Shown in pieces: positions 36,630 through 47,500 of a stretch of 64,000 bases of DNA. The translations under genes were made by a program, and so were the position numbers. Positions within the stretch are counted from its first letter, which is position 1; every line of letters starts with the position of its first letter. The notes beneath the pieces were generated by a model. It was not told the origin of the DNA. It made no database searches and saw only the letters and a list, made by a program, of their open reading frames with translations. The DNA comes from JABDEZ01 sp965276955 (GTDB taxonomy: Bacteria; Bacteroidota; Bacteroidia; Chitinophagales; Chitinophagaceae), in assembly GCA_965276955.1 (NCBI GenBank), contig CBDIBP010000005.1:37658-101657 (forward strand), written 5' to 3'.

Positions 36630-36955
36630 TAGAGCATGGCGGATTCAATAATTTAGTCCGGTCTCAGATAGAAGGGTTTGCTATTAATAGCGATGATAAC
36701 GTTATTCAATTTGCCTCGCATGTTTTTGATGCATCTGTTTCTGAAATATTTACAACCTTAATAGCTGGTGCTCAGTTGGTTATAGTTTCTAATGCTTTAA
36801 GGCAGGACACTTACCAGTTAGCTGAATACATTGAGGACCAGGAAATAAGTATTGCTACTATACCACCTGCACATCTTAATGCAATGCCGTATAAAAAGTA
36901 TAGCAAGCTAAAAACATTAATTGTGCCGGGGAAGCAGCGTCAGTGGAGCTGCTGA
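36626..36955 (+). CDS. Fragment: specificity core of NRPS1 adenylation domain 1
   Basis: The frame holds HVFDASVSEIFTTLIAGAQ and ISIATIPPAHL, the first half of the substrate pocket. With the next fragment, the pocket reads D-A-S-T-I-A-A-V-C, close to published tyrosine codes (DASTVAAVC) and to phenylalanine (DAWTIAAIC). A missing G near 36925 ends the frame inside the LIVAGEAAS motif. Confidence 0.65.
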   Translation: MIEHGGFNNLVRSQIEGFAINSDDNVIQFASHVFDASVSEIFTTLIAGAQLVIVSNALRQDTYQLAEYIEDQEISIATIPPAHLNAMPYKKYSKLKTLIVPGKQRQWSC

Positions 36956-37308
36956 AAAAATGGTCGGTCGGCCGCCGGCTGATAAACGCATATGGACCTA
37001 CAGAGATCACAGTTTGTGCGACAATGCATGAATTTCAGAATAATGATCCAAGTACCAATATAGGTAAACCTATAAATAACACTACCGTTTATATTTTATC
37101 TGCGGAACTCACCCCAGTCCCTATAGGCGTCATAGGCGAGTTATACATAGGTGGTGCGGGTGTAGCGCGCGGCTACCTGAACCGTGGGGAGCTGACCGCG
37201 GAGCGGTTCCTTGCCGACCCGTTCGCTACAGCTGCGGGCAGGGAGAAGGGTATAGGCGTATGTACCGTACCGGTGACCTGGTGCGGTGGCTGTCAGATGG
37301 CAATATAG
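36943..37308 (+). CDS. Fragment: motifs A5-A7 of NRPS1 adenylation domain 1
   Basis: The frame begins VELLKKWSVGRRLINAYGPT and continues with IGKPINNTTVYILSAELTPV and the GELYIGGAGVARGYLNRGEL motif. From about 37,080 it changes from an AT-rich sequence to the GC-rich backbone shared with the other modules. It ends because of a G-run shortened at 37248-37250. Confidence 0.65.
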   Translation: MELLKKWSVGRRLINAYGPTEITVCATMHEFQNNDPSTNIGKPINNTTVYILSAELTPVPIGVIGELYIGGAGVARGYLNRGELTAERFLADPFATAAGREKGIGVCTVPVTWCGGCQMAI

Positions 37309-37323
37309 AGTATATAGGAAGGA

Positions 37324-37662
37324 ATGACGACCCAGGTAAAGATCCGTGGCTACCGTATAGAGTTAGGGGAGATAGCGCATGCGCTGTCTCAGGTACCGGG
37401 CATCAGCCAGAGCCATGTGGCAGCAAGGGAAAGAGTGACAGCAGCAGGGAGTACGAAGTACCTGGTAGGGTACTATGTAGCGGACAAGGATGCCCAGGTG
37501 ACCCCAACAGCTATAACAGAGGTATTATCGAAAGTGCTTCCGGAGTACATTGGTACCCGGAGCATATGTGGAGCTAAGCACGTTCCCGCTGACGGTGACG
37601 GGAAGCTGGGACAAGCGTGCCCTTCCGGAGGCGGAGCTGGGTACGACCGGGGAACAGTATGA
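37324..37662 (+). CDS. Fragment: motifs A8-A10 of NRPS1 adenylation domain 1
   Basis: The frame contains QVKIRGYRIELGEIAHALSQ (A8 motif) and IEAL-type helix ITEVLSKVLPEY. It is then knocked out of frame at 37550 by an extra T, before the A10 motif NGKLDKRAL, which lies in two other frames. The matching intact copies are at 40,520 and 61,420. Confidence 0.55.
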   Translation: MTTQVKIRGYRIELGEIAHALSQVPGISQSHVAARERVTAAGSTKYLVGYYVADKDAQVTPTAITEVLSKVLPEYIGTRSICGAKHVPADGDGKLGQACPSGGGAGYDRGTV

Positions 37663-37837
37663 AGGGCCCACAACAGAAGCAGAGGCAGCTATATGCCAGA
37701 TCTGGCAGGAAGTGCTGGAGTGGACAGGGTAGGCGTAACGGATGATCTTTTCCGTATAGGAGGTAACTCGATACTGGCGATACAGGTATCGCACCGTATG
37801 GGTCGTTGGTTAGGGTGTGATATAAAAGGTATCGGAT

Positions 37838-38509
37838 GTGTTCCGTTACCGTACGATAAAGGAACTGCTGCTGCACAGCGTTGGCGCTGCGCAGGCGGTG
37901 ATACCGGTGATAGGCGGAGACCGTGGCGTATTGTCGTTCGCCCAGGAGCGTTTATGGTTCATAGAGCAGTATGAGGGGGGAAGCAGCGCCTACCATATGC
38001 CGGCGTTGTACGAGCTGGGGGCAGACACGGACCCGGAAGGTATAAAGTATGCATTGAAGCAGGTAGTGTCGCGGCATGAGGTACTGCGCAGCACCATCGA
38101 GCATAGCGATGAGGAGCTGCATGGCATCCAGGTGGTGCACAGTGCGCCCCTGGAAGTAGTGACGGTACGGGTAAAGGGCAGCGCCGATGACCTGCTAAGG
38201 GCAGAAGTGAACCGTCCGTTCGTATTAAGCAAGGAGTACCCTATACGTGCAAAGCTGTATGTGGAGGAGGACAGGACCTTGCTTTTGGTCACGGTGCACC
38301 ATATAGCAGGGGACGGATGGTCGATGGACATCTTCGAACGGGAGCTGTACGCCTATTATGAGGCATATATAAAGGGTGATAGGACGTTCCGTTTACCAGA
38401 GCTGGAACTGCAATACAAGGACCATGCGTCCTGGCAAAGGAACTACCTGGCAGGGAGCGTGCTGGACAAGCAATTAAGTTACTGGAAGGATAAGCTGTCG
38501 GGGCTATGA
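37838..38509 (+). CDS. Fragment: NRPS1 module 2 condensation domain, N-terminal half
   Basis: The 223-residue frame starts in the carrier-domain tail (FRYRTIKELLLHS) and runs through LSFAQERLWFIEQYEGGSSA and the intact catalytic motif HHIAGDG (about residues 154-160). This is an LCL-type condensation domain. It ends at the extra G in 38500-38503; the rest of the domain is the start of the next long frame. Confidence 0.75.
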   Translation: MFRYRTIKELLLHSVGAAQAVIPVIGGDRGVLSFAQERLWFIEQYEGGSSAYHMPALYELGADTDPEGIKYALKQVVSRHEVLRSTIEHSDEELHGIQVVHSAPLEVVTVRVKGSADDLLRAEVNRPFVLSKEYPIRAKLYVEEDRTLLLVTVHHIAGDGWSMDIFERELYAYYEAYIKGDRTFRLPELELQYKDHASWQRNYLAGSVLDKQLSYWKDKLSGL

Positions 38510-38534
38510 GCCGCTGTCGCTGCCGGCCGACCAT

Positions 38535-41500
38535 GTGCGTGGGCAGGAGCCGGACCACCGCGGGGGCAGCTGTAAGTTCACCATAGGGAAGACAAGGAGC
38601 GAAGGGTTAAGGAAGCTGGCGCGGGAGTACGGAGTGACCCTGAACAGCGTGCTGCTGGGCAGTGTATCGGTACTGCTGGGCAAGTACAGCGGCCAGACGG
38701 ATATAGTGACCGGGAGCCCGAACGCGAACCGTCACCACGGGCAGACGGCGGGCCTGATCGGTTTCTTTGTGAACACGCAGGTGAACCGTACGCAGCTGGA
38801 AGCTGGCCAGAGCTTTGCGGCGCTGGTAGCAGCAGTGCACAGGGACCAGGTAGGAGCGCAGCAGCACCAGGACCTTCCGTTCGAGCAGCTGGTGGACGCC
38901 CTGGGCGTGGAGCGGGACAGTTCGCGCCACCCGGTGTTCCAGGTGATGTTCGGGGTGCAGGGATTCGGGGGAGTGCAGGAAGGAAGCCAGAAGGGATATT
39001 TACGACCTGTTCACCAGGAGGGTATATACGAGATAGAGAAGTTCGACCTGTCGGTATTCATAGATGACAGTAAGGCGGAGCTGGAAGGTCAGATCAGTTA
39101 TGCGCGGAGCCTGTTCGAAGAGGGGACGATAGCGCGTATGCGGGGGCACTACCTGCACTTGCTGGACCAGCTGCTGGGAGCCCCGCAGGAGGCATATAGC
39201 AGGATGAGCTTGCTGGGTGCACAGGAGTATAAGGAGATAATGGAGGACCGCAATGCGACGGACAGGGAACATAAGGCAAACAGGACGATATCAGAGTTGT
39301 TCGAAGAGCAGGTGCAAAGGACGCCGGACCACATAGCCGTGGTGTTCAACGACCAGCAGTTAACGTACAGTGAGCTCAATAAAAGGAGCAACCAGGTGGC
39401 GCGCCATATCCGTGCACGGTACAAGGAGCGGACGAATGAGGAAGTGACCCCCGATACATTGATCGCATTGTACCTGGACAGAGGCCTGGAGCTGGTGGCA
39501 GGTATCCTTGGTGTACTGAAGGCAGGGGGTGCATATGTACCTATAGATACGGGTTACCCCCAGGAGCGTATAGACCACCTTTTAGCAGACACACAGGCGG
39601 CACTGATACTGAGCAATGGAGCGGCAAGCGCCTCCCTTCCCAAAGAGAAGATGATCAGTATCGACTTGTCCTCAGCGTTCTACATAACAGAGGACAGCAC
39701 TGACCTTCCACGGTACAGCGGTCCCAATGACCTGGCGTATGTGATATACACCTCAGGTACCACAGGTAAGCCTAAAGGCGTGATGGTGGAGCAGGCAGCT
39801 ATTTCCAGCTTAATATTCAATGATTATATAAAAGTGTCTGCTACAGATGTCTTTGCCTTTTTATCGTCACCGGTATTTGATGCTACAACATTTGAAATAT
39901 GGGCGCCCTTGCTTAATGGTAATAAGCTTGTTATACCTGGAAATGTAAAAGATTTGGCAGCAAATATTGTTGCATTTAAGAGATTTATTGTAGCTAATGA
40001 AATCTCGATATTATGGTTAACAAAGACCTTGTGTGAAAGTTTATATTATGCCGACAACACAATATTTGCTGAAGTTAATTATGTCATTACTGGTGGAGAA
40101 GTGTTAGATAAGAACACGATCAATAAACTGGTATCTGGTTCCAGACCAAAGCATTTATTGAATGTTTATGGCCCCACAGAAAGTACTACGTTCACTACTG
40201 CGTATAATATAATTTCCCAAACAGACGCAGCCAGCATACCAATAGGTAAGCCTATAAATAATAGAACCGTTTACATTTTATCTGCTGATCTTACTCCAGT
40301 CCCCGTAGGCGTCCCGGGTGAGTTATATATAGGTGGTGCTGGTGTAGCGCGCGGCTACCTGAACCGTGCGGACCTTACAGCGGAGCGGTTCGTTCCCGAC
40401 CCGTTCGCTACAGCTGCGGGCAGAGAGAAGGGGTATAGGCGTATGTACCGTACCGGTGACCTGGTGCGTTGGCTGGCAGATGGCAATATCGAGTATATAG
40501 GGCGCAATGATGACCAGGTGAAGATCCGTGGCTACCGTATAGAGTTAGGGGAGATAGCGCATGCGCTGTCTCAAGTCCCTGGCATCAGCCAGGGCCATGT
40601 GGCGGCAAAGGAAAGGGTGACAGCAGCAGGGCGTACGAAGTACCTGGTAGGATACTATGTAGCGGACAAGGATGCACAACTAACCCCGGCAGCTATAACA
40701 GAGGCATTATCTAAAGTGCTTCCGGAGTACATGGTACCCGGAGCATATGTGGAGCTAAGCACGTTCCCGCTGACGGTGAACGGGAAGCTGGACAAGCGTG
40801 CCCTTCCGGAGGCGGAGCTGGGTACGACCGGGGAACAGTATGAAGGGCCCACAACAGAAGCAGAGGCAGCTATATGCCAGATCTGGCAGGAAGTGCTGGG
40901 AGTGGACAGGGTAGGCGTAACGGATGATCTTTTCCGTATAGGAGGTAACTCGATACTGGCGATACAGGTATCGCACCGTATGGGTCGTTGGTTAGGGTGT
41001 GATATAAAGGTATCGGATGTGTTCCGTTACCGTACGATAAAGGAACTGCTGCTGCACAGCGTTGGCGCTGCGCAGGCGGTGATACCGGTGATAGGCGGAG
41101 ACCGTGGCGTATTGTCGTTCGCCCAGGAGCGTTTATGGTTCATAGAGCAGTATGAGGGGGGAAGCAGCGCCTACCATATGCCGGCGTTGTACGAGCTGGG
41201 GGCAGACACGGACCCGGAAGGTATAAAGTATGCATTGAAGCAGGTAGTGTCGCGGCATGAGGTACTGCGCAGCACCATCGAACATAGCGATGAGGAGCTG
41301 CATGGCATCCAGGTGGTGCACAGTGCGCCCCTGGAAGTAGTGACGGTACGGGTAAAGGGCAGCGCCGATGACCTGCTAAGGGCAGAAGTGAACCGTCCGT
41401 TCGTATTAAGCAAGGAGTACCCTATACGTGCAAAGCTGTATGTGGAGGAGGACAGGACCTTGCTTTTGGTGACGGTGCACCATATAGCAGGTGACGGGTG

Positions 41501-44500
41501 GTCGATGGACATCTTTGAGCGGGAGCTGTACGCCTATTATGGGGCATATATAAAGGGAGATAAGGCGTTCCGTTTACCAGAGCTGGAACTGCAATACAAG
41601 GACCATGCGTCCTGGCAAAGGAACTACCTGGCAGGGAGCGTGCTGGACAAGCAATTAAGTTACTGGAAGGATAAGCTGTCGGGCTATGAGCCGCTGTCGC
41701 TGCCGGCCGACCATGTGCGAGGGCAGGAGCCGGACCACCGCGGGGGCAGCTGTAAGTTCACCATAGGGAAGACAAGGAGCGAAGGGTTAAGGAAGCTGGC
41801 GCGGGAGTACGGAGTGACCCTGAACAGCGTGCTGCTGGGCAGTGTATCGGTACTGCTGGGCAAGTACAGCGGCCAGACGGATATAGTGACCGGGAGTCCG
41901 AACGCGAACCGCCACCACGGGCAGACGGCGGGCCTGATCGGTTTCTTTGTGAACACGCAGGTGAACCGTACGCAGCTGGAAGCTGGCCAGAGCTTTGCGG
42001 CGCTGGTAGCAGCAGTGCACAGGGACCAGGTAGGAGCGCAGCAGCACCAGGACCTTCCGTTCGAGCAATTGGTGGACGCCCTGGGCGTGGAGCGGGACAG
42101 TTCGCGCCACCCGGTGTTCCAGGTGATGTTCGGGGTGCAGGGATTCGGGGGAGTGCAGGAAGGAGGACAACAGGGATATTTACGACCCGTTCACCAGGAG
42201 GGTATATACGAGATAGAGAAGTTCGATCTGTCGGTATTCATAGATGACAGTAAGGCGGAGCTGGAAGGTCAGATCAGTTATGCCAGGAGCCTGTTCGAAG
42301 AGGAAACGATAGCGCGTATGCGGGGACACTACCTGCACTTGCTGGACCAGCTGCTGGGAGCCCCGCAGGAGGCATATAGCAGGATGAGCCTGCTGGGTGC
42401 ACAGGAGTATAAGGAGATAGTGGAGGACCGCAATGCGACGGACAGGGAACACAGCGGGGACAGGACGATATCAGCGTTGTTCGAAGAGCAGGTGCAAAGG
42501 ACGCCGGACAACATAGCTGTGGTGTTCAACGACCAGCAGTTAACGTACAGTGAGCTGAACGCAAGGAGCAACCAGTTGGCGCGCCATATCCGTGCATGCT
42601 ACAAGGAGCGGACAAATAAGGAAGTGACCCCCGATACATTGATCGCATTGTACCTGGACAGAGGTCTGGAGCTGGTGGCAGGTATCCTTGGGGTGCTGAA
42701 GGCAGGGGGTGCATATGTGCCTATAGATACGGGTTACCCCCAGGAGCGTATAGACCACCTTTTAGCAGACACACAGGCGGCACTGATACTGAGCAATGGA
42801 GCGGCAAGCGCCTCCCTTCCCAAAGAGAAGGTGATGGATATCGGCCTGTCCTCGGAGTTCTACATAACAGAGGACAGCACTGACCTTCCGGTGTACAGCG
42901 GCCTCAATGACCTGGCGTATGTGATCTACACCTCAGGTACCACAGGTAAGCCCAAGGGCGTGATGGTGGAGCAGGCCTCGGTGGTCAACCTGGTACAGGA
43001 CCTGCTGGTGCAGTATCAGATACAACCCTCAGAGCGGATACTGCTGTTCGCCAACTATATATTTGATGCATCAGTGGAGCAGATGTACCTGTCGCTGTTG
43101 TCAGGAGCATCCCTGTTCGTTATTGATAATGGAACGATAAGCGAAGGCAGCAGTTTTGAAAGATATATTTACAAAAACGGGATCACGCATGTACATGCCA
43201 CCCCCTCTTTTTTATCAGCTATCGATCCGTCGGGCTTAGGTACGGTCAAAAGAGTGATCTTCGGGGCAGAATACCTGCCGGAGCAGTTGTATGAGGCATA
43301 TAAGGGACATGTACCCGTGGTCATCAATGAATATGGCCCTACGGAGACCACGGTAACAGCGCTGGTATCTATCGATTCGTGTTCATTAGGTAAGCCCAGC
43401 ATCCCCAATACGCGGGCTTATATCCTGGATGCGAACTATATCCCTGTACCGATAGGCATCACGGGCGAGTTATACATAGGTGGTGCGGGTGTAGCGCGCG
43501 GCTACCTGAACCGTGGGGAGCTCACTGCGGAGCGGTTCGTTCCCGACCCGTTCGCTACAGCTGCAAGCAGGGAGAAGGGGTATACGCGTATGTACCGTAC
43601 CGGTGACCTGGTGCGTTGGCTGGCAGATGGCAATATCGAGTACATAGGAAGGAATGACGACCAGGTGAAGATAAGGGGCTACCGTATAGAGTTAGGCGAG
43701 ATAGCGCATGCGCTGTCGCAGGTACCTGGCATCAGCCAGGGCCATGTGGCAGCAAAGGAAAGGGTGACAGCGACAGGGAGTACGAAGTACCTGGTAGGAT
43801 ACTATGTACCGGACAAGGAGGCACAACTAACCCCGGCAGCTATAACAGAGGCATTATCGAAAGTGCTTCCGGAGTACATGGTACCCGGAGCGTATGTGGA
43901 GCTGAGTGCGTTCCCGCTGACGGTGAACGGGAAGCTGGATAAGCGGGCCCTACCGGAAGCAGAGCTGGGTACTTCAAAAGAACAGTATGAAGAGCCCACA
44001 ACAGAGACAGAGGCAGCTATATGCCAGGTCTGGCAGGAAGTGCTGGGAGTGGACAGGATAGGTATAACGGATGATCTTTTCCGTATAGGAGGTAACTCGA
44101 TACTGGCGATACAGGTATCGCACCGTATGGGTCGTTGGTTAGGGTGTGATATAAAGGTATCGGATGTGTTCCGTTACCGTACGATAAAGGAACTGCTGCT
44201 GCACAGCGTAGGCGCTGCACAGGCGGTGATACCGGTGATAGGCGGTGACCGTGGCGTATTGTCGTTCGCCCAGGAGCGTTTATGGTTCATAGAGCAGTAT
44301 GAGGGAGGAAGCAGCGCCTACCATATGCCGGCATTGTACGAGCTGGGGGCAGACACGGACCCTGAGGGTATCAGGTATGCCCTGGGCCGGATAGTGTCGC
44401 GGCATGAGGTACTGCGCAGCACCATCGAGCATAGCGATGAGGAGCTGCATGGCATCCAGGTGGTGCACAGTGCACCCCTGGAAGTAGTGACGGTACGGGT

Positions 44501-47500
44501 AAAGGGCAGCGCCGATGACCTGCTAAGGGCAGAGGTGAACCGTCCGTTCGTATTAAGCAAGGAGTACCCTATACGGGCAAAGCTGTATGTGGAGGAGGAC
44601 AGGACCTTGCTTTTGGTCACGGTGCACCATATAGCAGGGGACGGATGGTCGATGGACATCTTCGAACGGGAGCTGTACGCCTATTATGAGGCATATATAA
44701 AGGGTGATAGGACGTTCCGTTTACCAGAGCTGGAACTGCAATACAAGGACCATGCGTCCTGGCAAAGGAACTACCTGGCAGGGAGCGTGCTGGACAAGCA
44801 ATTAAGTTACTGGAAGGATAAGCTGTCGGGCTATGAGCAGCTGTCGCTGCCGGCCGACCATGTGCGTGGGCAGGAGCCGGACCACCGCGGGGGCAGCTGT
44901 AAGTTCACCATAGGGAAGACAAGGAGCGAAGGGTTAAGGAAGCTGGCGCGGGAGTACGGAGTGACCCTGAACAGCGTGCTGCTGGGCAGTGTATCGGTAC
45001 TGCTGGGCAAGTACAGCGGCCAGACGGATATAGTGACCGGGAGTCCGAACGCGAACCGCCACCACGGGCAGACGGCGGGCCTGATCGGTTTCTTTGTGAA
45101 CACGCAGGTGAACCGTACGCAGCTGGAAGCTGGCCAGAGCTTTGCGGCGCTGGTAGCAGCAGTGCACAGGGACCAGGTGGGCGCCCAGCAGCACCAGGAC
45201 CTGCCGTTCGAGCAGCTGGTGGACGCGTTGGGAGTGGAGCGGGACAGTTCGCGCCATCCGGTGTTCCAGGTGATGTTCGGGGTGCAGGGATTCGGGGGAG
45301 TGCAGGAAGGAGGACAACAGGGATATTTACGACCTGTTCACCAGGAGGGTATATACGAGATAGAGAAGTTCGACCTGTCGGTATTCATAGATGACAGTAA
45401 GGCGGAGCTGGAAGGTCAGATCAGTTATGCCAGGAGCCTGTTCGAAGAGGGGACGATAGCGCGTATGCGGGGACACTACCTGCACTTGCTGGACCAGCTG
45501 CTGGAAGCCCCGCAGGAGGCATATAGCAGGATGAGCCTGCTGGGTGCACAGGAGTATAAGGAGATAGTGGAGGACCGCAATGCGACGGACAGGGAGCATA
45601 ATGGGGACAGGACGATAGCAGAGTTGTTCGAAGAGCAGGTGCAAAGGACGCCGGACAATATAGCACTGGTGTTCAACGACCAGCAGTTAACATACAGTGA
45701 ACTGAACACAAGGAGTAACCAGTTGGCGCGCCATATCCGGTCACAGTACCAGCAAAGGACAAAGCAGGAGATGGCCCCAGGTACATTGATCGCGCTGTAC
45801 CTGGAAAGAGGTCTGGAGCTGGTGGCAGGTATCCTTGGGGTGCTGAAGGCAGGGGGTGCATATGTGCCTATAGATACGGGTTATCCGCAGGAGCGTATGG
45901 ATCACCTGCTGGAAGACACACAGGCGTCACTGGTACTGTGCCAGACACAGGTCAGTGAGCAAAATAATAGTGCTCTTCCCAAACAGAAGATGATCAATAT
46001 CGACTTGTCCTCGGAGTTCTACATAACAGAGGACAGCACTGACCTTCCGGTGTACAGCGGTCCTGCTGACCTGGCGTATGTGATATACACCTCGGGTACC
46101 ACCGGTAAGCCTAAAGGCGTGATGGTGGAGCACCGCTCGTTCTCACAGTTCATCACTGATTTTAATGAGCACCTAAATGGGCATGGCGTAAAGGCAGGCA
46201 ATGTACTGAGCCTGACGAACTATGTTTTTGATATTTTCGGGCTGGAGTATGCCTTGCCTTTGGTCACCGGCAACAAGGTCACCCTGTCTTCCGTGGACAA
46301 GGTAACGGAGGCCGAGATCGCAGGCAATGAGATCATACAGCAGACACCAGGGAGTTTGTCCTTGCTGGCAGCACATTTTTCTGATAAGTTATCCAATAGT
46401 ATCTGCCTGACTGGTGGGGAGGCATTATCACCTGCAGTAGCAGATAAATTACTAAGGTCATTCAAGCGGGTGTTCAATGTGTATGGCCCTGCCGAAACAG
46501 TTATCTGGAGCACGGCCTGCGAGGTGACCGATGCCAGCAAACCATATATAGGCAAGCCATTGTTCAATGAACAGACCTATATCCTGGATGCTAACCATAT
46601 CCCAGTACCTATAGGCGTCCCGGGTGAGTTATACATAGGCGGTGCTGGCGTAGCGCGCGGCTACCTGAACCATGGGGACCTCACTGCAGAGCGGTTCGTT
46701 CCCGACCCGTTCGCTACAGCTGCGGGCAGGGAGAAGGGGTATAGGCGTATGTACCGTACCGGTGACCTGGTGCGTTGGCTGGCAGATGGTAATATAGAGT
46801 ATATAGGAAGGAACGACGACCAGGTGAAGATAAGAGGTTACCGTATAGAGTTAGGAGAGATAGCGCATGCGCTGTCGCAGGTACCTGGCATCAGCCAGAG
46901 CCATGTAGCAGCAAAGGAAAGGGTGACAGCAGCAGGGCGTACGAAGTACCTGGTAGGGTACTATGTAGCGGACAAGAATGCCCAGGTGAACGGCACCACC
47001 ATAACAGAGGCGTTATCTAAAGTGCTTCCGGAGTACATGGTACCCGGAGCATATGTGGAGCTGAGTGCGTTCCCGCTGACGGTGAACGGGAAGCTGGACA
47101 AGCGTGCCCTTCCGGAGGCGGAGCTGGGTACGACCGGGGAACAGTATGAAGGGCCCACAACAGAAGCAGAGGCAGCTATATGCCAGATCTGGCAGGAAGT
47201 GCTGGGAGTGGACAGGGTAGGCGTAACGGATGATCTTTTCCGTATAGGAGGTAACTCGATACTGGCGATACAGGTATCGCACCGTATGGGTCGTTGGTTA
47301 GGGTGTGATATAAAGGTATCGGATGTGTTCCGTTACCGTACGATAAAGGAACTGCTGCTGCACAGCGTTGGCGCTGCGCAGGCGGTGATACCGGTGATAG
47401 GCGGAGACCGTGGCGTATTGTCGTTCGCCCAGGAGCGTTTATGGTTCATAGAGCAGTATGAGGGGGGAAGCAGCGCCTACCATATGCCGGCGTTGTACGA

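Larger units (their letters stand above)
35952..38534 (+). pseudogene. NRPS1 module 1 A-T and module 2 C domains, broken by single-base indels
   Basis: Relative to intact copies and domain motifs, I see these changes: extra T at 35970-35975; lost A after 36626; lost G at about 36925; lost G at 37248-37250; extra C at 37331-37333; extra T at 37550-37551; lost A at 37598; extra G at 37608-37610; lost G at 37717-37718; extra A at 37824-37827; extra G at 38500-38503. Six gains and five losses give a net +1, and 15,841 minus 1 is 15,840, exactly 5,280 codons from 34,727 to 50,567. Repaired, the order is A1 (Tyr-like pocket), carrier domain, then an LCL-type condensation domain. Sequence error is my favoured explanation; true decay is possible. 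Confidence 0.8.
37251..39234 (+). repeat. NRPS backbone repeat, copy 1 of pair with 61331-63311
   Basis: Module 1 A-domain tail, carrier and module 2 condensation domain match 61331-63311 almost base for base at an offset of about 24,078, apart from the indels and a few substitutions near 37,430. Shared private variants include AGCCAGAAGGG (about 38,982 and 63,062) and GTCACCACGGG, which differ from the other modules. Confidence 0.8.

Noticed and set aside
35970..38503. Programmed ribosomal frameshifting or separately translated small proteins in NRPS1 module 1
   Set aside because: Eleven shifts of both signs at ordinary short runs, each splitting a catalytic domain in the middle and none with a start signal, do not fit programmed shifting or split proteins. 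The intact copies elsewhere show simple one-base differences.
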